Positions 26,516 to 35,133 of a stretch of DNA of 64,000 nucleotides are shown here, in pieces; the stretch's first letter is position 1; every line of letters begins with the position of its first letter. The notes under the pieces are model-generated. The model saw only the letters and a list, made by a program, of their open reading frames with translations. It was not told the origin of the DNA and ran no database searches. The stretch is taken from NCBI RefSeq assembly GCF_901538265.1, contig NZ_LR593886.1:3741738-3805737 (forward strand), read 5' to 3'. A program made the position numbers and the translations under genes. Source of the DNA: Gemmata massiliana (GTDB lineage Bacteria > Planctomycetota > Planctomycetia > Gemmatales > Gemmataceae).

Positions 26516-26914
26516 ATGCTGCGGCTCTTAACGCTCCCGTTCCGCTACCTGTGGGCGCTCCCGGTAACCCTGCTGGGGGTGCCGGTGGTCCCACTCACAC
26601 TCGTGACTGGTGGCCGCGTGCGTGTTGAACGCGGCGCGCTGGAGGTCTACGGCGGGTTCGCCCGGTTCTTCCTGCTCCGGTGTCTGGTGATCAAGGCTTC
26701 GGCGATGTGTCTGGGGCACATCATCCTGGGTCAGGACCGCGAGAGCCTCGACCACTCGCGCGACCACGAGCACGTTCACGTGCGCCAGTGCGAGCGCTGG
26801 GGGGCGTTCATCGTCCCGGCATACCTGCTGTCCAGCTTCCTGGCGTGGCGCCGCGGGGGGCACTTCTACTTCGACAACCGGTTCGAGCGCGAGGCCTACG
26901 GTTTGGACCGCTGA
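26516..26914 (+). CDS. Small membrane protein with HExxH motif
   Basis: 132 residues from the ATG at 26516, which has GAGG 6 nt upstream. The N-terminus is hydrophobic (YLWALPVTLLGVPVVPLTLV). A second hydrophobic stretch ends at LGHIILGQD. Next comes RDHEHVHVRQCERWG with HEHVH at residues 84-88, an HExxH zinc motif, and then FIVPAYLLSSFLAW. The C-terminal NRFEREAYG could supply a third ligand, as in gluzincin peptidases. Similar short proteins with RDHEQVHVRQYERWG are known as conserved hypotheticals in other bacteria. It could be a membrane-bound peptidase; activity is unproven. DUF3303 follows in the same direction. Confidence 0.72.
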   Translation: MLRLLTLPFRYLWALPVTLLGVPVVPLTLVTGGRVRVERGALEVYGGFARFFLLRCLVIKASAMCLGHIILGQDRESLDHSRDHEHVHVRQCERWGAFIVPAYLLSSFLAWRRGGHFYFDNRFEREAYGLDR

Positions 26915-26962
26915 GCAAAAGCAGGGATCGTGCCGTTGGAAATGATTTCGAGAGGAAACTCG

Positions 26963-27247
26963 ATGTTGTTCATGGTTATCGAGCGGTTCAAGAACCGCGA
27001 TCCCGTGCCTATCTATCAGCGGGTCCGCGAATCGGGGCGCTCGCTCCCCGACGGGCTGCGGTTCGTGAACAGTTGGATCGAGGTCAACTTCGACCGCTGT
27101 TTTCAGTTGATGGAGTGTGCCGACGCTCGACTGTTGATGCAGTGGATTTTGCAGTGGCGGGATCTGGTTGAGTTTGAAGTGGTCCCGGTCTGTCCGTCTC
27201 AAGAAACGCGCGAGTTAGTTGCGGGGCCGGGCGACCGACCGGTGTGA
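26963..27247 (+). CDS. DUF3303 family protein
   Basis: 94 residues from the ATG at 26963, which is preceded by AGAGGAAA. The start MLFMVIERFKNRDPVPIYQR and the following LPDGLRFVNSWIEVNFDRC and WRDLVEFEVVPV match the DUF3303 family of ferredoxin-like small cytoplasmic proteins with unknown function. It starts 48 bp after the HExxH gene and is probably co-transcribed. A terminator-like hairpin lies just downstream. Confidence 0.83.
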   Translation: MLFMVIERFKNRDPVPIYQRVRESGRSLPDGLRFVNSWIEVNFDRCFQLMECADARLLMQWILQWRDLVEFEVVPVCPSQETRELVAGPGDRPV

Positions 27248-27262
27248 TCTACTGGTGAGAAG

Positions 27263-27281
27263 CCGCACACCACGTGTGCGG
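27263..27281. terminator. Hairpin between convergent genes
   Basis: CCGCACA at 27263-27269 pairs with TGTGCGG at 27275-27281 across a 5-nt loop, 15 bp after the DUF3303 stop and before the end of the convergent protease gene. There is no T-run, so it is only a possible bidirectional terminator. Confidence 0.4.
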
Positions 27282-27331
27282 AACCGCTCACGTGGTGGCA
27301 CACTGATCGGTCGAGGGCTGTTCGACAACGG

Positions 27332-28573
27332 TCACACACCGCCGACGGTGACCGGGATTTCGAGTTCGTTCGGGTACCGCTGGACCTTCACCGTGACCGT
27401 AGCGCCCGGTTGCAATTCGCGCACGACGCGCTCGTAGTCCTCGACGTTGTCGATCGTCTGCCCGTTAATGGCAACGATGAGGTCGCCGGGTTGAGTCACG
27501 GCCCCGCGCTGGCCGAAGACGCAGCCGCGTAGCCCGGCGCTCTCGGCCGGCCCTTTCGGGACGAGCCGCTCGATCATGACGCCGTGGTCGTAACGTGCCT
27601 GACGCAGCCGGCGCTCGTCGATCAGTTTCACGCCCAGATCCGGCCGGAGCGAGCGCCCCGACTGGATCAGTTCGGTCACCACGCGGTTCACCGTGTCGAC
27701 CGGGATCGAGAATCCGATGCCCACGTTCCCGCCGTTGGGGGTCGCGATCGAGGTGTTCACACCAATCAACCGCCCCGTTTTGTCGAGCAACGGGCCGCCG
27801 CTGTTTCCGGGGTTGATGGCCGCGTCCGTTTGAATCACCTTCGGGATCTTGATCCCGCTCGGTGACTCGATGATGCGGTTCAGCGAGCTAATCAGCCCCT
27901 TCGTCATGGTCAGGCTCAGCCCGAACGGGTTACCGATCGCGTAGGCCTTTTGGCCCACTTTCAGATCGTTCGACGTCCCGACCGTGATGGGCTTCAGTTT
28001 GTCCTTCGGGGCCGAGATCTGGATGACCGCGAGGTCGCTGTCCTCGGCCGTTCCGAGCAGCACCGCGCTGTACGCGGTACGGTCCGCGAGAACCACACGC
28101 AGTTCCGTGTTGGGCTTCTTTCGCACCTCCGCGACCACGTGGTAGTTCGTCACGATGCGGCCGGACGTGTCCCAGATGAAGCCCGACCCGCCGCTGGTCT
28201 GGAGTTCGGTGGCTTGTTCGTCCCACCGGCCCTGTTTCACCATCACGACATCTACGTTCACGACGGAATCTTTGACGGTCTCGAAAAGTGTAACCGCTTC
28301 GTTCTCTTCGGGATCGAGCGGGGCCGCGGGGACCGTGGTGCGGAGCTGGGCGTTCGGGTCGAGCCCCGGGCGCTCGCCGCGGAACTTGTTCACGAGGTGC
28401 GACCCGCCCCACAACCCGACCGCGCCGAGCAAGACCCCGGTCACCAGGAACATCCCGTACCACGCGGGGCCGCGCGCGGGTTCGGGGCGATCGTACCGGT
28501 TGCGGGGACTGGGCCGCGGGCGCCGGTCGTCGCGGTCATCGTCGTAGCGGTCGTCGAGTTCGTACTCTCGCAT
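27332..28573 (-). CDS. HtrA/DegP-family (S1C) serine protease
   Basis: 413 residues with an acidic, arginine-rich cytoplasmic N-terminus, a transmembrane helix near residues 38-58 (WYGMFLVTGVLLGAVGLWGG), a trypsin-like protease domain and one C-terminal PDZ domain. The triad is His in TNYHVVAE, Asp in AEDSDLAVIQI and Ser258 in GNSGGPLLD. The PDZ starts near residue 300 and ends in GDLIVAINGQTIDNVEDYE. HtrA proteases degrade misfolded envelope proteins. The single PDZ and membrane anchor make it DegS/PepD-like in build, so a regulatory role is possible. No anti-sigma factor is adjacent. Confidence 0.93.
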   Translation of the reverse strand: MREYELDDRYDDDRDDRRPRPSPRNRYDRPEPARGPAWYGMFLVTGVLLGAVGLWGGSHLVNKFRGERPGLDPNAQLRTTVPAAPLDPEENEAVTLFETVKDSVVNVDVVMVKQGRWDEQATELQTSGGSGFIWDTSGRIVTNYHVVAEVRKKPNTELRVVLADRTAYSAVLLGTAEDSDLAVIQISAPKDKLKPITVGTSNDLKVGQKAYAIGNPFGLSLTMTKGLISSLNRIIESPSGIKIPKVIQTDAAINPGNSGGPLLDKTGRLIGVNTSIATPNGGNVGIGFSIPVDTVNRVVTELIQSGRSLRPDLGVKLIDERRLRQARYDHGVMIERLVPKGPAESAGLRGCVFGQRGAVTQPGDLIVAINGQTIDNVEDYERVVRELQPGATVTVKVQRYPNELEIPVTVGGV

Positions 28574-28854
28574 GGGTTACGCCCCTCGTCTCGGGTCCGT
28601 TACTTATACGATATCGCGAATCCGGGCCGGGATTCGCGCGAATCGAATTCGCACGCAAAACACAGGCGAAATTTCGGTCCGGGCCGATCGGACACGTTGG
28701 GCGCTCCGGATCGTAGTGGCCCGAAACGGATTAAAACGGCCGGGCGAATAAAAATCAGTCACTCGTTCACGGCTCTTGATCCGTCGGTTACACTGTGCGG
28801 GTAACCCCGCGACCGGGGTTCCGCTTCACGTCCTTTGTTTCTAAGGGGTTAGCC

Positions 28855-29598
28855 ATGCGGGCGCGTATTCTGATGGCGGTGCTTGTGCTGGCGGGGACCG
28901 CCGGTCTGTCGCGGGCGGACGAAAAGGCGCCCGCGGCGCTCGAACGAGGCGAACTGGACAAGCGCATTGTCGCCGTCGTGTACGAAGCGGCGGTGCTCGG
29001 TACGGACCTGTTCAACCCCCCTCGGAGCAACCACGACGGGTGCGCGCGCTTGTATCAGGGCACGCTGTTGGCCGTGATCCCGCTGCTCGACCACCGGCCC
29101 AAGTTGCAGACCGCGGCGAAGGCGCGGTTGGAACGCGCGCGCGGGATGAAGCCGGTTGATGCGGCGACCGAACTGCGGGTCGCGCTGGACGAGATCCAGA
29201 ACGAGATCGCCCCGCCGAAGAAGGACTCGACCACCAAGACGAGTTTGTGGGAGCGGCTCGGCGGCGAGAAGGACGTGCGGACCCTGGTCCGCGCCGCGTG
29301 GCTCAACGCCGCCGAGAGCGCGGCCCCGTTCCGCGACAAGAAGGTCGATGCTGCCAAAGTCGAACAGGCGCTGGTGGCGTTCGTGAGCGCGAATTCGGGC
29401 GGGGCGCTCAAGTACAGCGGCGCGGACCTGAAGTCGGCGCTCGGCGGCGTGGCTTTCACCGACGCGGACTTCGACACGCTCAGCGACAAGATGGTCGAGC
29501 AGTTGAAGAAAACCAAGCTGACCGAAGTGGACCTCGCGGCCCTCGGCAAGGCGTGGGGCGGGGTCCGCAAGGACTTCGTCGAGAAGCCGAAGAACTAA
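28855..29598 (+). CDS. Exported truncated-haemoglobin-like protein lacking the proximal histidine
   Basis: 247 residues from the ATG at 28855, which follows AAGGGG. A signal peptide (ILMAVLVLAGTAGLSRA) is followed by a helical domain of about 110 residues of unknown family. From about residue 130 the sequence TSLWERLGGEKDVRTLV, then SGGALKYSGADLKSALGGV and TDADFDTLSDKMVEQL, aligns with group I truncated haemoglobins. In those the proximal haem ligand is the His in MKxxHxG; here the same place reads LKSALGG, so Leu replaces His. Haem binding is therefore doubtful. It may be a structural descendant of the globin fold working in the periplasm. Confidence 0.75.
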   Translation: MRARILMAVLVLAGTAGLSRADEKAPAALERGELDKRIVAVVYEAAVLGTDLFNPPRSNHDGCARLYQGTLLAVIPLLDHRPKLQTAAKARLERARGMKPVDAATELRVALDEIQNEIAPPKKDSTTKTSLWERLGGEKDVRTLVRAAWLNAAESAAPFRDKKVDAAKVEQALVAFVSANSGGALKYSGADLKSALGGVAFTDADFDTLSDKMVEQLKKTKLTEVDLAALGKAWGGVRKDFVEKPKN

Positions 29599-29626
29599 TC
29601 ATTTGCTACTGGTCGAAACGATCGCA

Positions 29627-29660
29627 CGAACGGGGGGCCGCGCCTCCCGTTCGGCTTTTT
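29627..29660 (+). terminator. Rho-independent terminator
   Basis: CGAACGGGGGGC at 29627-29638 pairs with GCCTCCCGTTCG at 29642-29653 (12 bp with one G-T pair and a 3-nt loop), followed by GCTTTTT. It ends the globin-like gene and separates it from argJ. Confidence 0.85.
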
Positions 29661-29704
29661 GGCGCGGCCCTTCTCCGACTTGCCCCCGCCGATAGGATTG
29701 GGAC

Positions 29705-30883
29705 ATGAGCGAATGGCACTTGGCCCGCGGCTACCGGTTCGCGGGGATTGTGAGCGGACTGCGCACGGAACCGGACCGGCGCGACCTGGCCGTCATCGTG
29801 AGCGATTCTCCGGCCGCGGCCGCGGGCGTCTTCACACAGAACCGGGTGTGCGCGGCCCCGGTGCAGGTGAGCCGCGAGCGGCTCCCGCGCCCGGACGCGC
29901 GCGCGATCGTAATCTGCTCGGGTAACGCGAACGCTTGCACCGGCGAACAGGGGCTCGCCGACGCCCGGCGCATGACCGAACTGGTCGCCGCCGAACTCGG
30001 GTGCCCGCCGGAACAGGTACTGGTCGCGTCGACGGGCGTGATCGGGCGCCCGCTCCCGATGCCCGTGCTCGAAGCCGGCGTGCCCAAGGCGACCCGCGAG
30101 GTCGCGCCCGGGCGCGACGCCTTCTCGAACGCGGCCCACGCGATCCTCACCACCGACACCGGCATCAAGATCGCGACGCGCCGGCACGCCGGGTTCACGG
30201 TTACCGGGTTCGCCAAGGGCGCCGCGATGATCGGCCCGAACATGGCGACCATGCTCGGGTTCGTGCTCACGGACGCCGCGGTCGCCCCCACAGACCTGCA
30301 GCGCATTCTCAAGATCGCCGCCGAACAGAGCTTCAACAGCATCTCCGTCGAGGGGCACACCAGCACCAACGACACGGTGTTCCTGCTCGCCAACGGGAGC
30401 GGCCCGCCGCTCGCGGGCGCGGAACTGGACGCCTTCGCCCACGAGGTGCGCCACGTCTGCATCGAACTCGCGCGCAAGATCATCATCGACGCGGAGGGGG
30501 CGGAGCACCTCGTCACCATTGATGTCGAGGGGTGCCGGACCGACGCCGAGGCGAAACAGATCGCGAAAACGATCGCCGAGAGCGCGCTGGTGAAGACCGC
30601 GGTGTTCGGCGCCGACCCGAATTGGGGGCGAGTCGTCTCCGCTGCCGGGTACTCTGGAGTGGCATTCGAGGAAAAAGACCTGTCGCTGTGGATGGGCGAC
30701 ATGCTGCTCTACCGGTCCGGGGCGCCGTTGCCGTTCGATGCCGCCGCCGCGTCCGCGTACCTGAAGCACAACCGCGAGGTCCACTTCAAACTGAAGTTCA
30801 CGCTCGGTTCCGGCCGCAGCACGTTCTACACCAGCGACCTCACGACCGAGTACGTGCGCCTGAACGCGGACTACACCACCTAA
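29705..30883 (+). CDS. argJ: Bifunctional glutamate N-acetyltransferase/amino-acid acetyltransferase
   Basis: 392 residues. ArgJ transfers the acetyl group between acetylornithine and glutamate in the cyclic arginine pathway and can also use acetyl-CoA. The N-terminus shows VIVSDSPAAAAGVFTQNRVCAAPV. The self-cleavage site is in IGPNMATMLGFVLTDA: Thr182 would become the N-terminal nucleophile of the beta chain. The C-terminal DPNWGRVVSAAGYSGV is also family-typical, and the final VRLNADYTT matches the usual ArgJ end. No other arg genes are adjacent; the genes downstream encode an ABC exporter. Confidence 0.95.
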   Translation: MSEWHLARGYRFAGIVSGLRTEPDRRDLAVIVSDSPAAAAGVFTQNRVCAAPVQVSRERLPRPDARAIVICSGNANACTGEQGLADARRMTELVAAELGCPPEQVLVASTGVIGRPLPMPVLEAGVPKATREVAPGRDAFSNAAHAILTTDTGIKIATRRHAGFTVTGFAKGAAMIGPNMATMLGFVLTDAAVAPTDLQRILKIAAEQSFNSISVEGHTSTNDTVFLLANGSGPPLAGAELDAFAHEVRHVCIELARKIIIDAEGAEHLVTIDVEGCRTDAEAKQIAKTIAESALVKTAVFGADPNWGRVVSAAGYSGVAFEEKDLSLWMGDMLLYRSGAPLPFDAAAASAYLKHNREVHFKLKFTLGSGRSTFYTSDLTTEYVRLNADYTT

Positions 30884-30888
30884 TGGTG

Positions 30889-30912
30889 CCCCCCGACCGC
30901 AAGGTCGGGGGG
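30889..30912 (+). terminator. Terminator-like hairpin after argJ
   Basis: CCCCCCGACC at 30889-30898 pairs perfectly with GGTCGGGGGG at 30903-30912 around a GCAA tetraloop, 6 bp after the argJ stop. Only a short, interrupted T-stretch follows. Confidence 0.7.
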
Positions 30913-30993
30913 TGCTTGTATGGTGTCCGGTAGGGCGAGGGCCGCACAATCAATCTACCCCCAGCCTTGCGGCCGGGGTTCACCAAAGCATCC

Positions 30994-31923
30994 ATGCCCC
31001 TCATCGAACTCAACGCCGTGACACGCCGGTTCGGTGCGTTCACCGCGCTGAGTGACGTCACGTTGTCGCTCCCGCAGGGGCGCATCGGGCTGCTCGGCCC
31101 GAACGGGGCCGGGAAATCCACGCTGCTGAAGATTCTGATGGGCCTCATTCCGCCGTCGAGCGGGACCGGTCGCGTGCTCGACGAGACGCTCGGTGGGGAC
31201 CGCGACGCGGAAGGGAACTGGCGCTTACGGCGGCTCATCGGGTTCATGCCGGAAGCCGATTCGCTCGTTCCCGGTTTGACCGGGGTCGAGTACGTCAGCC
31301 TCGCCGGGGAGCTGTACGGGATGCCGCGGCGCGAAGCCACTCGGCGCGCACACGAAGTGCTCTCGTACCTGGAACTGGAAGAAGCGCGGTACCGGTGCGT
31401 CGAGGAGTATTCCGCCGGGATGAAGCAGCGGGCGAAACTGGCCCAGGCGCTCGTTCACGACCCGCCCGTACTGTTGCTCGACGAGCCGACCTCCGGTCTC
31501 GACCCCGCGGGCCGCGACGCGATGCTCCGGCTCATCAAGGCGCTGGGGATCGACCACGGCAAGTCGATTTTGCTCTCCACGCACCTGCTCGCGGACGTCG
31601 AAGCCGTGTGCGAGCGGGTCGTCATCGTAGCCGGCGGCCGGGTGCGCGGGCAAGGCACGGTCGCGGAACTGTGCGCGCGCCGACAGGACCGGTTCCGGGT
31701 GCGCGTGCAGGGCGATTTCTCCGCGTTTCGCGCGGACATCGAGGGTGCCGGCGTGAAGTTCGTCGGCGACAACGGCCAGGGCGAGTGGCGCGTAACGGTT
31801 CCGCCCGGGTGGTCGAACCTCACGTTCTTCCAGCACGCGGACGCGCGAGGTGTGGTCATTCGCGCGCTCGTTCGCGACGACGAAACGCTTGAGGAGTTGT
31901 TCCTGCGCGCGGTGAGCAACTGA
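30994..31923 (+). CDS. ABC transporter ATP-binding protein
   Basis: 309 residues from the ATG at 30994 (an in-frame earlier start would add a non-family extension). Walker A is GPNGAGKST, the Q-loop lies before GFMPEADSL, the signature is YSAGMKQRAKL, and Walker B is VLLLDEPTSGLDP, followed by the switch histidine in LLSTHLLADV. About 80 residues follow the ATPase domain, as in exporters of the ABC-2 class. It is the first gene of a unit with an unknown 130-residue protein, a permease and a second ATPase. Substrate unknown. Confidence 0.9.
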   Translation: MPLIELNAVTRRFGAFTALSDVTLSLPQGRIGLLGPNGAGKSTLLKILMGLIPPSSGTGRVLDETLGGDRDAEGNWRLRRLIGFMPEADSLVPGLTGVEYVSLAGELYGMPRREATRRAHEVLSYLELEEARYRCVEEYSAGMKQRAKLAQALVHDPPVLLLDEPTSGLDPAGRDAMLRLIKALGIDHGKSILLSTHLLADVEAVCERVVIVAGGRVRGQGTVAELCARRQDRFRVRVQGDFSAFRADIEGAGVKFVGDNGQGEWRVTVPPGWSNLTFFQHADARGVVIRALVRDDETLEELFLRAVSN

Positions 31924-31926
31924 ACT

Positions 31927-32319
31927 ATGGAGCCGCCGATCCTTTTGTCTCTTATCAATCTGATCGCCAGCCCCGAACGGTACGACGGGAAACAAGTGGC
32001 CGTGGAGGGGTTTCTCAGTCTCGAACTGGACGGGACGTATCTTTTTCTTCACCGCGAGGATTGGGAATACGGACTGTTCCAGAACGCCTGTTGGGTGAGC
32101 ATCCGGTACGGGGAACTCACACTGGAGCGCGCGAAACAGTTGCACCACCAGTACGTCCGGCTCGAAGCGACGTTCCGCCGGGAAGCGGTCGGCCACATGG
32201 GGGTGCAGGTGAACGGTACCCTTTGCGACGTCAAAAAGTACGACGTTTGTCCGCGTGCCCGGGACGTGAGTTTCCCTCTGCTCACCACAACGGACGAGCC
32301 AAAAGATGGCGCAAACTGA
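31927..32319 (+). CDS. Conserved hypothetical protein within an ABC operon
   Basis: 130 residues, starting 3 bp after the ATPase stop and overlapping the permease gene by 14 nt. The sequence SLINLIASPERYDGKQVAVEGFLSLELDGTYLFLH suggests a small beta-barrel, perhaps OB-like. There is no signal peptide or membrane helix, so it is cytoplasmic. I recognise no characterised family. Its tight placement between ATPase and permease suggests that it is an accessory part of the transporter or a passenger gene that depends on translational coupling. Confidence 0.7.
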   Translation: MEPPILLSLINLIASPERYDGKQVAVEGFLSLELDGTYLFLHREDWEYGLFQNACWVSIRYGELTLERAKQLHHQYVRLEATFRREAVGHMGVQVNGTLCDVKKYDVCPRARDVSFPLLTTTDEPKDGAN

Positions 32320-33238
32320 CACACTCCTCCGCTACCGGCCGTGGCGCGGAACCCCGCGCGGGCCGCTGTTCGCCTCGACCGCGCTGGCCCGCGCCTCGCT
32401 GAAACTGCTCCTGCGCCGGCGGCTCATGTGGGGGCTGTTCGCGCTCGCGCTGCTCGTGTTCTTTTTCTTCTTTTACGCGCAGTACCTCGTGGTGTGGATC
32501 GCGAACCAGCTCGCCACCGAGACGGTCCGGTTTGCCGGGATTCCGGTCAACGCGCGCAACATCACGCGGTTCCTCGACCGGCTCGCGCTCAACGGAACCG
32601 ACCACACGTTCGGGAACTTCATCTGGTACCAGGGGTACGTGCTCGTCATCGTGCTCGCGCTCGCGGGGTCGGTGCTGGTGGGCAACGACTTCTCGCACGG
32701 GAGCCTGCCGTTTTACCTCTCGAAACCGATCGGGCGCTGGCACTACGTTCTGGGGAAGTGTCTTGCGATTGGCGCGCTTATCAACCTGTTGACCACGGTG
32801 CCGGCGATTGTCCTGTGGCTCGAAGCCGGGCTGCTCTACGATTGGAAATCGTACTACCTCGAAAATTTCACGCTGCTCCTGGGTATCATTGGGTACGGGT
32901 TCGCGCTCACGATTACACTGAGCCCGCTCACCGTGGCGACGGCCGTACTCGTCCGGCGCACGGTGCCGATGGCGATGATCTGGATGGGCCTGTTCGTGCT
33001 GCTCCCGATGCTCTCCGGTTGGCTCGTGGAGACGCTGAAAGACGAGCGCTGGCGGCTCATCGATTTGTGGAACGATCTCTATTTGTGCGGCTTGTCGTGC
33101 CTGAGCGCGGACCCCGCGAGCATCCGCCCGCAACCGCAGCCGGAATACTGGCAGGCGTGGGTCGCAACGGGCGCCGTTGTGGCCGCGTGCGTGCTATACC
33201 TGCGTCGGCGGATTCAGGCGGTGGAGATCGTACAGTAG
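32306..33238 (+). CDS. ABC-2-type transporter permease
   Basis: 310 residues with six probable transmembrane helices, starting at LMWGLFALALLVFFFFFY and ending AWVATGAVVAACVLYL. The segment LVGNDFSHGSLPFYLSKPIGR between helices 2 and 3 is the typical ABC-2 block that contacts the ATPase. The start overlaps the upstream hypothetical gene. Only one permease is encoded between two different ATPase genes, so either a homodimer works with both or the ATPases form a heterodimer. Confidence 0.85.
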   Translation: MAQTDTLLRYRPWRGTPRGPLFASTALARASLKLLLRRRLMWGLFALALLVFFFFFYAQYLVVWIANQLATETVRFAGIPVNARNITRFLDRLALNGTDHTFGNFIWYQGYVLVIVLALAGSVLVGNDFSHGSLPFYLSKPIGRWHYVLGKCLAIGALINLLTTVPAIVLWLEAGLLYDWKSYYLENFTLLLGIIGYGFALTITLSPLTVATAVLVRRTVPMAMIWMGLFVLLPMLSGWLVETLKDERWRLIDLWNDLYLCGLSCLSADPASIRPQPQPEYWQAWVATGAVVAACVLYLRRRIQAVEIVQ

Positions 33239-33278
33239 AACACCGAAAGCGAGCTGCGGAGCGGTGAGAGAATCAGCC

Positions 33279-34307
33279 ATGATGCGCACCGAGTCGGAAC
33301 TCGTCGCTCCCCCGCGCACGCACGCGGTCGTACCCCCGCCTCCACCCGTGCCCGCAGCGCGCCCCCCTTTGCTGCTGTTCGAGCAAGTCTCCAAGTGGTA
33401 CGGAACCGTCCTCGCGCTGAACCAGGTGACGCTCGAACTGACGGGCGGAATCACGGGATTGGTGGGCGCGAACGGAGCGGGTAAATCGACGCTGCTCCGG
33501 ATGGCGAACGGGCAACTGAAGCCGACGCTCGGCCGCGTCAGCGTGCGCGGGATCGATTCGTGGGACTGGCGCGCGCGGCGGTTGGTCGGGTACTGCCCGG
33601 ATATCGATGCGTTTTACGAAGACCTGTCCGGCCGGCGGTTCGTGTGGGTGATGGCCCGGTTGTGCGGCTACACGCGCTCCGAATCGACCCGGCGCACGGA
33701 AGCCGTCCTCGGCCGCGTCGGCATGACCGACCGCGCCGACCGCAAGCTCCGCGGGTACTCGAAGGGCATGCGCCAGCGCATCAAACTGGCACAAGCGCTG
33801 TTACACGATCCAGAACTGCTAATACTCGACGAGCCGCTCTCGGGCATCGACCCAATTGGTCGCCAAGAGCTACTCGAACTCTTTCAGGCGCTCGCGGCGC
33901 AGGGGAAGTGCCTGCTCATTTCGAGCCACGAACTCGAAGCGCTGGAAAAGCTGACGAACCACGTCGTCATCATGGCGCGCGGTCGGGTCGCGGCGGTCGG
34001 CACGCTCCAGCAGATCCGCGATCTGCTCGACGACCACCCGCTCTCCGTGCGCATCGACGTGGACCGCCCGCGCGAGGTCGCCCGCCTGCTGCTTGAGACA
34101 CCGGAAGTGCTCGCGGTGGACGTGGAGCCGAAACTCGCGGATGGCGTCGCGGCGCTGGTGGTGAAGGCCCGCAACCCGAAGCGGTTCTTCGAGCTGTTCG
34201 GCCGGCTCGCGGTCGAGCACCGGCTCGAAGTTCAGCGCCTCGAACCGCTCGACGAATCCGCCCACGCGATCCTGGGCTACCTGCTCGGCGGCTCCGGGAA
34301 GACGTGA
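33279..34307 (+). CDS. ABC transporter ATP-binding protein
   Basis: 342 residues from the ATG at 33279. The N-terminal 30 residues are proline-rich (HAVVPPPPPVPAARPPLLL) before the ATPase begins. Walker A is GANGAGKST, the signature YSKGMRQRIKLAQ, Walker B LLILDEPLSGIDP and the switch SSHEL. It differs considerably from the first ATPase of the operon, so it is not a recent duplicate. It closes the four-gene export locus. Substrate unknown; related ABC-2 systems move lipids, antibiotics or polysaccharides. Confidence 0.9.
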   Translation: MMRTESELVAPPRTHAVVPPPPPVPAARPPLLLFEQVSKWYGTVLALNQVTLELTGGITGLVGANGAGKSTLLRMANGQLKPTLGRVSVRGIDSWDWRARRLVGYCPDIDAFYEDLSGRRFVWVMARLCGYTRSESTRRTEAVLGRVGMTDRADRKLRGYSKGMRQRIKLAQALLHDPELLILDEPLSGIDPIGRQELLELFQALAAQGKCLLISSHELEALEKLTNHVVIMARGRVAAVGTLQQIRDLLDDHPLSVRIDVDRPREVARLLLETPEVLAVDVEPKLADGVAALVVKARNPKRFFELFGRLAVEHRLEVQRLEPLDESAHAILGYLLGGSGKT

Positions 34308-34435
34308 TTGAATTTGATTCGCACCTGTGAGTTTCTGGAGAGGGATAAGGAAGGTTTTTGTATCGCGTCCAGTTCAGACGGACGTGCCGCCACCCTAACA
34401 ACCAACTCGGCGAGAGCCGTCGAAGGACGGGACGA

Positions 34436-34936
34436 ATGCAGGTGCGTGAGGCGACCATCGCGGACGCGGCCGAGGTGTTGGCGTTCGTGCGCGCGAAAGC
34501 TCAGTTCGACCGAGAGTTGGGTGCCTTCACCGGCGAGTTGGGCACAAGTGAGGAACTCATTCGTCTGCACCTCTTCGGCCCGCGACCGTTCGCGTTCGCT
34601 TTGCTGGCGGGTGGACCGGGTCCGGCCGTCGGGTTCGCCCTCTATTATTTCCGCTACTCGTCCTTTCGGGGGCGCCCGAGTGTCTGGCTGGACGACCTTT
34701 ACGTTCACCCGGCTGCCCGCCGACAAGGGGCCGGGCGGGGGTTGATGGGGCGGCTGGCGGAACTGGCGACCGCGGCCGATTGCACACACATCGCCTGGGT
34801 CGCCAGCGCGAGCAATACGGCCGCCATGAGCTTCTATCAACGGCTGGGAGCCGCCGCGGTCCACCAGACCGGAGATGCGGTAACTCTCCAGATCGAGCCG
34901 GCCGGATTGCTGGCCGCGATAAGCTCCGCCGAATGA
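34436..34936 (+). CDS. GNAT family N-acetyltransferase
   Basis: 166 residues from the ATG at 34436, preceded by GAAGGA. The start MQVREATIADAAEVLAFV is characteristic. The acetyl-CoA motif is YVHPAARRQGAGRGLMGRLA, and the C-terminal block is ASNTAAMSFYQRLGAA. The VWLDDLYVHP stretch resembles diamine and amino-acid N-acetyltransferases. The acceptor is unknown. It lies 128 bp after the ABC genes and converges on the small membrane protein gene across the inverted repeat at 35134-35201. Confidence 0.88.
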   Translation: MQVREATIADAAEVLAFVRAKAQFDRELGAFTGELGTSEELIRLHLFGPRPFAFALLAGGPGPAVGFALYYFRYSSFRGRPSVWLDDLYVHPAARRQGAGRGLMGRLAELATAADCTHIAWVASASNTAAMSFYQRLGAAAVHQTGDAVTLQIEPAGLLAAISSAE

Positions 34937-35133
34937 GGTGCGTTATTCGGGTAGTGTTTGCACGATTTCTCTCTTGCTGTGAGGCAAGGAACTGCAAGCC
35001 GGTGTGCAAGTGACGAGCGCCTCGGGTGCTAATCAAATACCGAAGAAGAAGCATTTTTGACGGGATTAACCGGATCGACGGGATTCAGAAGGTCAATCGT
35101 TTTGGGAGCAGGGCCGTTGAGTTCTGGTGGTTA

